Below are positions 34,651 to 43,145 of a stretch of DNA of 64,000 nucleotides, piece after piece. The DNA lies in the NCBI RefSeq assembly GCF_016863295.1, contig NZ_BOOP01000008.1, positions 310,001 through 374,000 on the forward strand. The letters are read 5' to 3'. The translations under genes and the position numbers were made by a program. The notes beneath the pieces were generated by a model. That model ran no database searches. It was not told the DNA's origin and saw only the letters and a list, made by a program, of their open reading frames with translations. This DNA comes from Planotetraspora phitsanulokensis. Its GTDB lineage: Bacteria; Actinomycetota; Actinomycetes; Streptosporangiales; Streptosporangiaceae. Each line of letters begins with the position of its first letter. Within the stretch, counting starts at the first letter, position 1.

Positions 34651-35424
34651 TCACGATCCCCCATCCAGGTTGCGGTCGACGAAGGCCGCCGCCGCGGGCA
34701 GCAGCCGGGCCGCCTCCTGCTCGAAGAAGGCGCGGGCCTTGTCGCCCGGCCATCCCGGAGGCAGCAGTTCCGCCGGCAGGCCGGGGTCGCGGAACAGGAA
34801 GTTGCGCCAGCCGTGCACCAACCTGCTCCGGACCGCGAAGACCTGGTGGTCCGGGGGGTTCCCCGGCAGCGATCCCACGAGATCCACGGCACCGGCGAGC
34901 CAATCCTCGTACGCTCCGGCGATGCCGTCCAGGTCCCACGCCTGGGCGACCAGTTCGCGCGTGTCGCCCTCCAGCGCGGCGTCGAACCGGTGGGCGGGCA
35001 GTCGCAGCGCGTCCAGCTCGGGGGAGGCCCACGGCCCGATCCAGGTGGTCTCCGACAGAGGGGCGTAGCCGAGGAAGGCCAGATCGGCCCGGATCCGCTC
35101 CCGCTTCGCCCGCTCCCTGACCGGCTCGAGCACCAGCACGTGCCACCGCCCCCGCCATTCGGCGGCGCCCCCGCGGTAGACCCGCGTGGCGGTCTCGTCG
35201 AGCCGTCGCTCGCATTTCGGCGTGACCGCATACCCCGGCCCCTGCGGCAGCCGTACCGGGTCGAGCCACCCCTGCCGGACCATGCGGGAGATCGCGGTCC
35301 GTACGGCGGGGGCGGCGATGTCGAGGGGCGCGAGCAGCCTGACGAGCGCGGCCACCGAGGCGCGTCCGTGACGCGTGCGGAGGTGGTCGCCGTAGAGGTC
35401 GAAAAGTGCGGCTCGGGCGTTCAT
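34651..35424 (-). CDS. PaaX-family transcriptional regulator
   Basis: 257 residues. The N-terminal winged helix of PaaX proteins is visible (ALFDLYGDHLRTRHGRASV, PAVRTAISRMVRQGWLDPV). The conserved middle domain (WRGRWHVLVLEP) and the C-terminal helical domain (LVHGWRNFLFRDPGLPAELL) follow. PaaX proteins repress phenylacetyl-CoA catabolic genes and release DNA on binding phenylacetyl-CoA. Here it is co-directional with, and directly upstream of, an enoyl-CoA hydratase gene, so local regulation is likely. No clear operator palindrome was seen upstream. Confidence 0.92.
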   Translation of the reverse strand: MNARAALFDLYGDHLRTRHGRASVAALVRLLAPLDIAAPAVRTAISRMVRQGWLDPVRLPQGPGYAVTPKCERRLDETATRVYRGGAAEWRGRWHVLVLEPVRERAKRERIRADLAFLGYAPLSETTWIGPWASPELDALRLPAHRFDAALEGDTRELVAQAWDLDGIAGAYEDWLAGAVDLVGSLPGNPPDHQVFAVRSRLVHGWRNFLFRDPGLPAELLPPGWPGDKARAFFEQEAARLLPAAAAFVDRNLDGGS

Positions 35425-35559
35425 CCCTCTCAGTTTGAGGGTCTGGATCGCTCTCCGACAATGTGCCTGAGCCCTTATTGATCGACTGACCGGAGCCGGG
35501 CCGTTACCTTTTTGAGCTCGGAGGCGGGATAATAGAACATCACAGAAACGTGAATGCGC

Positions 35560-35581
35560 CGGTCACCCTTCGGGGTGGCCG
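35560..35581 (+). promoter_or_regulatory. 5' leader hairpin with TTCG tetraloop upstream of the DUF3117 gene
   Basis: CGGTCACCC (35560-35568) pairs with GGGTGGCCG (35573-35581), with one G-U pair, around a TTCG loop. A GATAAT -10 at 35528-35533 would place it in the mRNA leader, ending 23 nt before the start codon. Confidence 0.6.
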
Positions 35582-35604
35582 ACTACGCGGGAAGGGATAC
35601 ACGC

Positions 35605-35772
35605 ATGGCGGCGATGAAGCCACGGACTGGCGACGGTCCGCTGGAGGTCACCAAGGAAGGACGGGGCATCGTCATGCGGGTCCCTCTCGAGGGTGGCGGC
35701 CGACTCGTCGTCGAGCTCTCGGCGGATGAGGCCGGCGCTCTCGGAGACGCGCTGAAGACAGTGGTCGGCTGA
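35605..35772 (+). CDS. DUF3117 protein (small, highly conserved)
   Basis: 55 residues: MAAMKPRTGDGPLEVTKEG, then VMRVPLEGGGRLVVEL and DEAGALGDALKTVVG. This family is almost invariant across actinobacteria and has no known function. Its size and conservation suggest a structural or regulatory role. GGGAAGG lies upstream of ATG 35605. Unlike many neighbours it has a structured leader of about 65 nt. A 10-bp hairpin that includes the stop codon probably terminates the transcript, so the gene seems monocistronic. Confidence 0.95.
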   Translation: MAAMKPRTGDGPLEVTKEGRGIVMRVPLEGGGRLVVELSADEAGALGDALKTVVG

Positions 35773-35786
35773 GGGTTCAGCCGACC
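35763..35786 (+). terminator. Terminator hairpin of the DUF3117 gene
   Basis: GGTCGGCTGA (35763-35772) pairs perfectly with TCAGCCGACC (35777-35786) around a 4-nt loop. The stop codon is inside the left arm. Confidence 0.75.
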
Positions 35787-35853
35787 TGTTCGACTTTTCG
35801 GCCCTGGTGACGGGATCCCCCCCGCGCCGGGGCCGCCCTATTGGGAGGCGTTC

Positions 35854-37269
35854 GTGCCAATTGAGACCACGTTGACCGTTGCTGATCGGCTCGCCGACGA
35901 CGCGGAGCTGACCGCGGTGCCCTTCGGGGCCGACCTCGCTCCGCCCGTCGAGCTTCCGGTGCCGGTGACCGCCCTTCTGTCCCACTACGAAGCCAAGGGC
36001 GAGCCCGGCGAGGTCTACGAGGTTCCCGTGGTCCGTGGGGACGGCGTGGGCCGCGTCCTGCTCTACGGCACGGGCGACCGCACCGCCCCGGCGTTGCGCA
36101 AGGCGGGCGCGGCTCTCGCGCGCAAGGCCAAGGGACGCCCCTCCCTGTCCGTGCTGGTCCCCTCGAGTGGTGACGTGAGCGCTCTCGTCGAGGGTGCCCT
36201 GCTCGCCTCCTACACGTTCAGGATCGGCGAGACCCGCACACGCGCGGTGGAGGAGATCGTCTTCGCGGGTGCGGACGAGCAGGCCCTGCGCCGCGGCGAG
36301 GTCGCCGCCCGCGCCACCGCTCTCGCCCGTGACCTGATCAACACCCCGTCCGACGTGAAGACCCCCGAATGGCTGGCCGGCCGGGCCAAGGAGATCGCCG
36401 CAGACCACGGCCTGGCCTTTCGGGTCTGGGCGGACGACGAGCTCGGCCCGTTCGGAGGCATCCGGGCGGTCGGCCAGGGGTCGATCCATCCGCCCAGGTT
36501 CGTCCAGCTCCAGTACACGCCCGAGAACGCCGGCGACGGCACGCCGCACGTGGTCCTGGCGGGCAAGGGCATCACGTTCGACACGGGCGGGCTGTCCCTG
36601 AAGCCCACCGAGGGCATGAAGGCCATGAAGACCGACATGGCGGGCGGCGCCGTCGTGATGGCCGTGATGAGCGCCCTGGCCGCCTTCGACGCGCCGGTCC
36701 GCGTGACGGGCCTGATCGCCTGTGCGGAGAACGCCATCTCGGGCTCGGCCCAGCGGCCGAGCGACGTCATCACGCAGTACGGCGGCCGCACGGTCGAGGT
36801 GCTCAACACCGACGCCGAGGGCCGGCTGGTGCTGGCCGACGCCCTGGCGTACGCCGACGCCGAGCTGGACCCCGATGTGATGATCGACATCGCCACGCTC
36901 ACCGGTGCGGCGAAGGTGGCGCTGGGCGTCTCCCTCGGCGCGCTCTACGCCACGGACGAGTCGCTGGCCGGCTCCCTGCTCTCCGCCGGCGAGGTCAGCG
37001 GTGAGCCGTTCTGGCGCATGCCCCTGATCGAAGACTACCGGGCCGACCTGGACTCCGACGTCGCCGATCTGACCAACGTGGACCGCAAGATGTCCGGCTC
37101 CGCGGGGTCGGTCATCGCGGCGCTGTACCTGCGTGAGTTCATCGGCAAGCGGCCGTGGGCGCACCTGGACATCGCCGGGCCCGCGCGGTCGACCGCCGAC
37201 GACGGCCCCCTCACCAAGGGCGCGACGGGCTTCGGCGTCCGGATGTTGCTGAGCTACCTGGCCGGCTAG
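35854..37269 (+). CDS. pepA: Leucyl aminopeptidase (M17)
   Basis: Cytosolic two-metal exopeptidase that removes N-terminal amino acids; 471 residues. The M17 catalytic domain (about 165-465) has the metal-binding KGITFDTGGLSLKP, the conserved MKTDMAGGA and the signature NTDAEGRLVLADAL. The N-terminal macro-like domain is present and there is no signal peptide. The start GTG 35854 follows a GGGAGG sequence. The 3' end overlaps the convergent O-methyltransferase gene by 4 nt. Confidence 0.94.
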   Translation: MPIETTLTVADRLADDAELTAVPFGADLAPPVELPVPVTALLSHYEAKGEPGEVYEVPVVRGDGVGRVLLYGTGDRTAPALRKAGAALARKAKGRPSLSVLVPSSGDVSALVEGALLASYTFRIGETRTRAVEEIVFAGADEQALRRGEVAARATALARDLINTPSDVKTPEWLAGRAKEIAADHGLAFRVWADDELGPFGGIRAVGQGSIHPPRFVQLQYTPENAGDGTPHVVLAGKGITFDTGGLSLKPTEGMKAMKTDMAGGAVVMAVMSALAAFDAPVRVTGLIACAENAISGSAQRPSDVITQYGGRTVEVLNTDAEGRLVLADALAYADAELDPDVMIDIATLTGAAKVALGVSLGALYATDESLAGSLLSAGEVSGEPFWRMPLIEDYRADLDSDVADLTNVDRKMSGSAGSVIAALYLREFIGKRPWAHLDIAGPARSTADDGPLTKGATGFGVRMLLSYLAG

Positions 37270-37898
37270 TCGGGCAGCTTGACCGCGACCAGGAGACCGT
37301 CGCCCAGGGGGAGCATGAGCGGGCGCAGCCGCTCGTCCTCCCTGACCATCCGGCCGAGTTCCCGGACGGCGACGGTGTCCGGGTCGCGCCGGGTGGGATC
37401 GGCGACCTGGTCGCGCCACAGGGCGTTCGCGAACGCCACGATGCCGCCGGGGCGCAGCAGCCGGACCGACTCGTCGAGGTAGTCGAGGTACTCCTGCTTC
37501 GCCGCGTCGCAGAAGACCATGTCGTAGCCGCCGTCGGCCAGGCGGGGCAGCACGTCGAGGGCGCGGCCCCCGATGAGGCGGATCCTGCTGCCGGAATAGC
37601 CGGCCTCGGCGAACGTCTGTCTGGCCATGCGCTGGTGCTCCGGCTCGACGTCCACGCTGGTCAGCGTGCCGTCCGGTCGCATCCCGCGCAGGAGCCACAA
37701 CCCGGAGACGCCGCATCCGGTGCCGACCTCGACAACCGAACGGGCGCCGGCCACGGTCGCGAGGAAGCACAAGGCCGCCCCGCACCCGGGCAGGAGCGGA
37801 GTCGCTCCCACCTCGATGCCGCGTCGGCGTGCCTCTTGGAGGATCTCGTCCTCTGGGACGAAGTCCTCCGCGTACTCCAGGCTGGCCGGAGTCGCCAT
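37266..37898 (-). CDS. O-methyltransferase (class I, caffeoyl-CoA OMT-like)
   Basis: 210 residues. The SAM site is VVEVGTGCGVSGLWLL, the acidic residue after beta-2 is in LTSVDVEPEHQ, and DMVFCDAAKQEYLDYL holds the metal-binding acids typical of the family. Orthologues sit divergently upstream of sigE in mycobacteria (Rv1220c) and other actinobacteria. The substrate is unknown. ATG 37898 is preferred because AAGGAG lies 6 nt upstream; ATG 37922 is also in frame. Confidence 0.92.
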   Translation of the reverse strand: MATPASLEYAEDFVPEDEILQEARRRGIEVGATPLLPGCGAALCFLATVAGARSVVEVGTGCGVSGLWLLRGMRPDGTLTSVDVEPEHQRMARQTFAEAGYSGSRIRLIGGRALDVLPRLADGGYDMVFCDAAKQEYLDYLDESVRLLRPGGIVAFANALWRDQVADPTRRDPDTVAVRELGRMVREDERLRPLMLPLGDGLLVAVKLPD

Positions 37899-37956
37899 CG
37901 GCCTCTCCTTCCCCTGGTTCATGTTGGTCGCAGCCTAGGGGAGTCGGACCGGAACG

Positions 37957-37982
37957 GGAACTCACGCCACAACGGTGACGTT
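37957..37982 (+). promoter_or_regulatory. ECF (SigE-type) promoter upstream of sigE
   Basis: GGAAC at 37957-37961 and CGTT at 37979-37982 are 17 nt apart, matching the -35/-10 consensus of SigE-class ECF factors. Transcription would start about 65 nt before ATG 38054. Confidence 0.65.
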
Positions 37983-38053
37983 GCACGCTTTGAACGGTCT
38001 TTGTTCAAGGCCGTTCGGCTCGCGGTGCGCGGGAAGGGGCGAAACCAGGCACT

Positions 38054-38692
38054 ATGGCTGTAGCGACGATCCTGCAGAGAGGAATGCCGGTGGACGAGCA
38101 CGACCACCAGGCGGAGACTTCGGTGTCCGGCTGGACGCCTCCCACCTGGGAGGAGGTCGTCCGAACGCATTCCGCGCGGGTGTACCGCCTGGCTTTCCGG
38201 CTGACGGGCAACGTGCACGACGCGGAGGACCTCACCCAGGAGGTCTTCGTCCGCGTGTTCCGTTCCCTTTCGAGTTACACGCCGGGGACGTTCGAGGGCT
38301 GGTTGCACCGGATCACGACGAACCTCTTCCTCGACATGGCGCGCCGCAGGCAGCGCATCCGGTTCGAGGGCCTCGCCGACGACGCCGCCGAGCGGCTGCG
38401 CGGCCGGGAGCCCTCGCCCGCGCAGGCCTACGACGACGCGCACCTGGAACCCGACATCCAGGCGGCGCTCGACGCCCTGGCGCCCGAGTTCCGGGCCGCG
38501 GTCGTGTTGTGCGACATCGAAGGACTGTCCTACGAGGAGATCGCCGCCACGCTCGGCGTGAAGCTTGGGACCGTCCGCAGCCGCATCCACCGGGCCCGGG
38601 CACAACTCCGGGAGGCTCTGGAACACCGCGCGCCTTCCACGGACAGAAGCGGCGATCAGTTCCCCCCGTCATTCAGCAGGGAGGGACTGTGA
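38054..38692 (+). CDS. sigE: ECF RNA polymerase sigma factor SigE
   Basis: 212 residues. Region 2 (about 35-100) includes [20 protein letters not shown] and [16 protein letters not shown]. Region 4 (about 130-190) includes [19 protein letters not shown] and [15 protein letters not shown]. In mycobacteria the orthologue responds to envelope, heat and oxidative stress and is held by the anti-sigma factor encoded next. The stop overlaps the anti-sigma start as GTGA. A SigE-like promoter upstream suggests positive autoregulation. ATG 38084, with GAGAGGA upstream, is a possible alternative start. Confidence 0.95.
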   Translation: MAVATILQRGMPVDEHDHQAETSVSGWTPPTWEEVVRTHSARVYRLAFRLTGNVHDAEDLTQEVFVRVFRSLSSYTPGTFEGWLHRITTNLFLDMARRRQRIRFEGLADDAAERLRGREPSPAQAYDDAHLEPDIQAALDALAPEFRAAVVLCDIEGLSYEEIAATLGVKLGTVRSRIHRARAQLREALEHRAPSTDRSGDQFPPSFSREGL

Positions 38693-39249
38693 ATCACCTT
38701 GGCGAGCGCGTCTCCGCGCTCATCGACGGCGAACTCGGCCACAGCGAGCGTGAGCGGGCGCTCGGCCATCTGACGTTCTGCGCGGACTGCCGCGCGGAGG
38801 TCGACGCGCTGCGGGCGCTGAAGAGCCGTCTTCGCTCCATGGAGCCGCCGGCCATGCCGGCCGACCTGACGATGTCCCTGCTGCGGATGTCGGAGCCGGG
38901 AGGGCCGCTCCCGCCGCGGATGCGCCCCTTTCCCGACCACCCGGCGTTCGGGTCCACCGGCCTCCCGGGGATGCACGGCATCGCCCCGCTCGACAACCGG
39001 CCGGGGCGTTCCGGCGGGATGTCCGGTCCGGGGAGGCGGCCGAACCGCGCCAGGCGTGCCGGATACGTCGCCGTGGGCGTCGCCTCCGCGGCGGTCGCCC
39101 TGGGCACGATGTTCATGGTCGGGGGTTCCGGCGCCCGCCAGGACCCGGGTCCCGACGTGTTGTTCGTACATCCGGCGAAGGACCCGGCGCCCTTCGTGAG
39201 GGTCTCGCCGAGTCCGTCAGGCAGTGCCAGCCCGCGGTTTTCCCGCTGA
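38689..39249 (+). CDS. Zinc-binding anti-sigma factor (RseA-like)
   Basis: 186 residues. The N-terminal ZAS domain (about 1-45) has the His27-x3-Cys31-x2-Cys34 motif in [10 protein letters not shown] disordered Pro/Gly/Arg-rich linker follows, then one membrane helix (about 122-142, [19 protein letters not shown]). The cytoplasmic ZAS binds SigE; stress releases it by thiol oxidation or proteolysis. Translation is coupled to sigE. htrA downstream fits a role in the signalling or repair circuit. Mycobacterial RseA orthologues lie at the same place. Confidence 0.92.
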   Translation: MNHLGERVSALIDGELGHSERERALGHLTFCADCRAEVDALRALKSRLRSMEPPAMPADLTMSLLRMSEPGGPLPPRMRPFPDHPAFGSTGLPGMHGIAPLDNRPGRSGGMSGPGRRPNRARRAGYVAVGVASAAVALGTMFMVGGSGARQDPGPDVLFVHPAKDPAPFVRVSPSPSGSASPRFSR

Positions 39250-39308
39250 CCACGGGAAACGGCATAGCATCAGGCGTTGCCGTCGTCGCGTGAGGAGTGG
39301 CTGCCCCG

Positions 39309-40628
39309 ATGACCGATCACACGCGTTCCTCCAGCGCGTCGGACCGGCCCGAGTTCCTCCCCGTGGGTGAGGAGCCCGGCTGGGGTCCTCCAGGCGGGGC
39401 CCAGCCCCCACTGGGCGTTCACGGCTTCGGTCAGGGCTGGGCGCCTCCCACGGCGCCGTATGGCCTCTTTCCGGGCGGTCCGCCGCCGACCGGCCCGGTC
39501 GCGCCGCCTCGGGCGCGTGCCGGGTTGCCGGCCCTGCTGGCCGTGGTCATCGCGCTGGTAGCGGGAGGGGCGGGGAGCGTGGGCACCTGGCTGCTGACCC
39601 GGGCGCCGGCGGGCACCGATCCGGGATACTCCCTGGCCGCCCCCGCGGCCGGTCCGACCGCCCGTCCGCCCGAGTCCGTGGCGGGCGTCGCGGCCAAGGT
39701 GCTGCCCAGCGTCGTCTCCCTGGAGGTCAGGGGTAACAGCGAGGCGGGCACCGGCTCGGGGTTCGTCATCAAGGGCGGCTACATCGTGACCAACAACCAC
39801 GTGGCCGCGGTCAGCGGGCAGAGCGGCGAGATCAAGATCCGGTTCAACGACGGCACCTCGGCGAGCGCGAAGATCGTCGGTCGTGATCCCAACTCCGACC
39901 TCGCCGTGGTCAAGCCGGACGTCCGGGTCAAGGCTCCGGAGCTGCCGCTCGGCAACTCCGACGGCGTGGTCGTCGGAGATCCCGTCATCGCCATCGGCTC
40001 GCCGCTCGGCCTCGCCGGCACCGTGACCACCGGCATCGTCAGCTCGCTGAACCGGCCGGTCGAGGCGGGCGGTTCGACCGGTTCCGACTACGCCCTCATC
40101 AACGCGATCCAGACGGACGCGGCCATCAACCCCGGCAACTCGGGCGGCCCGCTGGTCAACGCCTCGGGGGAGGTGATCGGCGTGAACTCGGCGATCGCCG
40201 CGGTCGGCGCTTCCCCGGCCCTGGGCCAGCAGACGGGCAGCATCGGCCTCGGCTTCGCGATCCCGGTCAACCATGTGCGCAGGATCACCCAGGAGCTCAT
40301 CACCACCGGCGTGGCCAGGACCTCGCGGATCGGCATCACCATCGACCAGGGCTACCAGGGCGAGGGCGTGCGGATCGCGACGGGCACCGAGTCCGGGGAG
40401 CCTCCCGTGACTCCCGGCGGCCCGGCGGCCGAGGCGGGCCTGGCGCCCGGGGACGTCATCCTGGAGGTCGACGGCAAGCCTGTAGGGGGCAGCCGCGAGC
40501 TGGTCGTCACCGTCCGGAGCAAGGCACCGGGAGACAAGATGACGATCAGGTTCCAGCACGAGGGCCAGATGAAGACGGCCACGGTAACGGTCGGCGCTGC
40601 GCCCGTCCCGGCGGTGCGTCCCTCCTGA
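39309..40628 (+). CDS. htrA: HtrA/DegP-type serine protease with PDZ domain
   Basis: 439 residues: a disordered cytoplasmic N-terminus, a membrane helix (about 72-95), then a trypsin-like domain with triad His164 (TNNHVAAV), Asp197 (NSDLAVV) and Ser278 (NPGNSGGPLV). One PDZ domain follows (about 335-430, GLAPGDVILEVDGKPV). Acting outside the membrane, it degrades misfolded envelope proteins and may take part in the SigE response. The start ATG 39309 has GAGGAG about 12 nt upstream; GTG 39297 is an alternative. It lies within the conserved sigE-htrA-tatB block. Confidence 0.95.
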   Translation: MTDHTRSSSASDRPEFLPVGEEPGWGPPGGAQPPLGVHGFGQGWAPPTAPYGLFPGGPPPTGPVAPPRARAGLPALLAVVIALVAGGAGSVGTWLLTRAPAGTDPGYSLAAPAAGPTARPPESVAGVAAKVLPSVVSLEVRGNSEAGTGSGFVIKGGYIVTNNHVAAVSGQSGEIKIRFNDGTSASAKIVGRDPNSDLAVVKPDVRVKAPELPLGNSDGVVVGDPVIAIGSPLGLAGTVTTGIVSSLNRPVEAGGSTGSDYALINAIQTDAAINPGNSGGPLVNASGEVIGVNSAIAAVGASPALGQQTGSIGLGFAIPVNHVRRITQELITTGVARTSRIGITIDQGYQGEGVRIATGTESGEPPVTPGGPAAEAGLAPGDVILEVDGKPVGGSRELVVTVRSKAPGDKMTIRFQHEGQMKTATVTVGAAPVPAVRPS

Positions 40629-40696
40629 GGCCCGGTCCCGGGCCGGAATGGGGGGTATTAGGCTGAACCCAGTCGTTGCTTATTGAGGAGATCACC

Positions 40697-41044
40697 GTGT
40701 TCGGACTCGGCTGGTGGGAGATCCTGGCGCTCGTGGTGATCGGCCTGCTCGTTTTCGGCCCGGACAAGCTTCCCCAGGCTGCCTCTCAGGCCGGTAAGAC
40801 GTTGCGGCAGCTCCGGCAGATGGCCAACAACGCCAAGGCGGACCTTCAGGCCAACCTCGGGCCCGAGTTCTCCAACTTCGACCCGGCCGACCTCAATCCG
40901 AAGACGTTCGTGCGCAAGCACCTGCTCGACGACCTCGAGAACGACTGGAACGGCACACCTGACGCCGCTCCCCAGCCGATCGGGGCCGCCGAGCCGGAAC
41001 TCGGTTTCGGGGAGATCCCGCCCTACGACAACGAGGCTACGTAG
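40697..41044 (+). CDS. tatB: Sec-independent protein translocase TatB
   Basis: 115 residues. The N-terminal membrane helix (WWEILALVVIGLLVFGPDKLP) ends in the FGPxxLP hinge of TatA/B proteins and is followed by an amphipathic helix (AGKTLRQLRQMANNAKADL) and an acidic tail. The length and the position after htrA and before mrp identify it as TatB rather than TatA. It forms the receptor with TatC for folded twin-arginine substrates. GTG 40697 has GAGGAG 6 nt upstream. Confidence 0.94.
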   Translation: MFGLGWWEILALVVIGLLVFGPDKLPQAASQAGKTLRQLRQMANNAKADLQANLGPEFSNFDPADLNPKTFVRKHLLDDLENDWNGTPDAAPQPIGAAEPELGFGEIPPYDNEAT

Positions 41045-41054
41045 GCCCCCGCCG

Positions 41055-42194
41055 TCAGTGCTTGGTGGGCGAGATGTCCAGCTTGAGGCCCTTGAGGCTG
41101 GTGGACTTCTTGCTCAGACCGGCGGCGATCCTGCGCAGTTCGACGGATGCCGGGGCGTCGGGATCGGTCAGGACGAGCGGCTTGCCCTCGTCGCCGCCCT
41201 CACGCAGCCGCAGGTCGATCGGCACCTGGCCGAGCAGCGGCACCTTGGAGCCCAGCGTGCGGGTGAGCGCGTCGGCCACCGTCTGACCGCCGCCCTCGCC
41301 GAAGACCGCGATGCGCTCGTCACAGTGCGGGCACGGCAGCCAGGCCATGTTCTCGATGACGCCCGCGATCTGCTGGTGGGTCTGCGCCGCGATGGATCCC
41401 GCGCGCTCGGCGACCTCGGCGGCGGCCTGCTGCGGGGTGGTGACCACGAGGAGCTCGGCCGTGGGCATCCGCTGGGCCACGGAGATCGCGATGTCGCCGG
41501 TGCCGGGCGGCAGGTCCATCAGCAGCACGTCGAGGTCGCCCCAGAAGACGTCCGCGAGGAACTGGTGGAGCGCGCGGTCGAGCATCGGGCCGCGCCAGAC
41601 CACCGGGGTGTTGCCCTCGGGCTTGAACATGCCAACCGAGATGACCTTGATGTCATGCGCCACGGGAGGCATGATCATGTCCTCGACCTTGGTGGGCCGA
41701 TCGCTCACGCCGAGCATGCGGGGCACGGAGTGGCCGTAGATGTCGGCGTCGACGATGCCGACCTTCAGCCCGGAGGAGGCCATCGCGGCGGCAACGTTGA
41801 CGGTGACGGACGACTTGCCCACACCGCCCTTGCCGCTGGCCACGGCGAACACACGGGTCAGCGAGCCGGGCCTGGCGAAGGGGATCTCCTTCTCCGGCCC
41901 CCGGTCGCCGCGCAGCTTGGTCTGCAGCGTCTTGCGCTGCTCGGTGCTCATGACGTCCATGTCCACGTGGACACGGGCGACGCCGTCGAGCTTGGAGACG
42001 GCGGCGGTGACGTCGCGGGTGATGGTGTCCCTCATGGGGCAGCCGGAGACCGTGAGGAAGATGCCGACGCGCACCACCCCGTCCGGGGAGATATCCACGC
42101 TTTTGACCATGTCAAGGTCGGTGATCGGCCGACGAATCTCAGGGTCGTTGACCGTCGCCAGGGCGGCCGTTACCAATTCTGGGGATGGTGCCAT
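41055..42194 (-). CDS. mrp: Mrp/NBP35-family iron-sulfur carrier ATPase
   Basis: 379 residues. An N-terminal MIP18/DUF59 domain (about 1-90) with SGCPMRD is joined to a P-loop ATPase with the deviant Walker A GKGGVGKSS (121-129), LLMDLPPGTGD, and the CxxC pair in WLPCPHCDERIA that carries a bridging [4Fe-4S] cluster. It delivers Fe-S clusters to target proteins. Its convergent position behind tatB matches mycobacterial synteny (Rv1229c). There is a 10-nt gap to tatB. Confidence 0.95.
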   Translation of the reverse strand: MAPSPELVTAALATVNDPEIRRPITDLDMVKSVDISPDGVVRVGIFLTVSGCPMRDTITRDVTAAVSKLDGVARVHVDMDVMSTEQRKTLQTKLRGDRGPEKEIPFARPGSLTRVFAVASGKGGVGKSSVTVNVAAAMASSGLKVGIVDADIYGHSVPRMLGVSDRPTKVEDMIMPPVAHDIKVISVGMFKPEGNTPVVWRGPMLDRALHQFLADVFWGDLDVLLMDLPPGTGDIAISVAQRMPTAELLVVTTPQQAAAEVAERAGSIAAQTHQQIAGVIENMAWLPCPHCDERIAVFGEGGGQTVADALTRTLGSKVPLLGQVPIDLRLREGGDEGKPLVLTDPDAPASVELRRIAAGLSKKSTSLKGLKLDISPTKH

Positions 42195-42311
42195 GAATCC
42201 ATGCTATGGACTCTTGCGCGGTCCGACGAACGCGGGTGTGCCTGCGTCCACGAGGATTTGCGCCAACGGGAGACCAATGGGATACGGCTTACGGAAAGGG
42301 CTGGAGTCGCG

Positions 42312-43145
42312 ATGAGGCATCTCGGAATTCTCGCCCACAGCACCGAGGGCGCCGCCCTGTGTTTCCTCTCCTTCTGTCAGGAGGGGTTCGCCGCGCTCGG
42401 CCCGCATGAGCACCCCGACGTGACCATGGACTGCATCGCCCTCGCGCGCAGCATGCCCGCCTGGGACTCGGGGGACCACGCCTCGATCAGGGACACGCTG
42501 TCGGTGAGCGTGGCGAGGCTCGCGAAGGCCGGGGCGGACTTCTTCGTCTGCCCCGACAACACCGCCCACATGGCGCTGGAACTGCCCGGAGAGGATCTCG
42601 CGCTGCCCGGCCTGCACATCGCCGACGTCGTGGCCGACCGCGCCGCCCGCGACGGCCGTACGCGGGTCGGGGTGCTCGGCACGCGGTATCTCATGGACGG
42701 CCCGCTCTATCCCGTGGCGTTCGAAAGGCGGGGAATCGCGGCCGAGGTGCCGGACGCCGCGGACCGGGAGATCGTCAACGAGGTCATCTTCGAGGAACTG
42801 CTCGGCGGCGTCGTCTCCGAGCGGGGGCGGCGGGAGTACGCGCGGGTCATCGGGCGGCTAGCGGAACGGGGCTGCGACGCGGTGGCCCTCGTGTGCACGG
42901 AGATCCCTCTCCTCGTGACGCCGGACGTCTCCCCGCTCCCGACGCTGGACTCGACCCGCCTGCTCGCCCGGGCGGCCCTCGACGTTGCCATCGGCCGTGC
43001 GCCGCTGCCGGGCTGGCGCGGCGGGCCGTACGGGCAGGCCGACAGCAACGGGCAGGCCGACAGGGGCGGGCAGGTCGGCAGCGGCGGGCAGGCCGGGACC
43101 GGCGGGCAGGCCGGTCAGGAGGCTGGGCCGGACAGCTCGTCCTGA
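42312..43145 (+). CDS. Aspartate/glutamate racemase-family protein with repeat tail
   Basis: 277 residues. The two catalytic Cys positions of PLP-independent racemases are present: Cys80 in FFVCPDNTAH and Cys195 in VALVCTEIP. LGTRYLMDG is the interdomain segment. It probably interconverts D- and L-Asp or Glu, or a related substrate. The last 35 residues are a Gly/Gln/Ala-rich tail from an 18-bp tandem repeat, and they overlap the convergent DUF1003 gene by 31 nt. It interrupts the otherwise conserved mrp-DUF1003-MgtE order, so it may be a later insertion. Confidence 0.9.
   Translation: MRHLGILAHSTEGAALCFLSFCQEGFAALGPHEHPDVTMDCIALARSMPAWDSGDHASIRDTLSVSVARLAKAGADFFVCPDNTAHMALELPGEDLALPGLHIADVVADRAARDGRTRVGVLGTRYLMDGPLYPVAFERRGIAAEVPDAADREIVNEVIFEELLGGVVSERGRREYARVIGRLAERGCDAVALVCTEIPLLVTPDVSPLPTLDSTRLLARAALDVAIGRAPLPGWRGGPYGQADSNGQADRGGQVGSGGQAGTGGQAGQEAGPDSSS
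43031..43120. repeat. Five 18-bp tandem repeats in the racemase 3' end
   Basis: Units at 43031, 43049, 43067, 43085 and 43103 share CGGGCAGGCCG and encode GQADxx/GQAGxx hexapeptides. The array reaches the region where the opposite DUF1003 gene ends. Confidence 0.85.
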
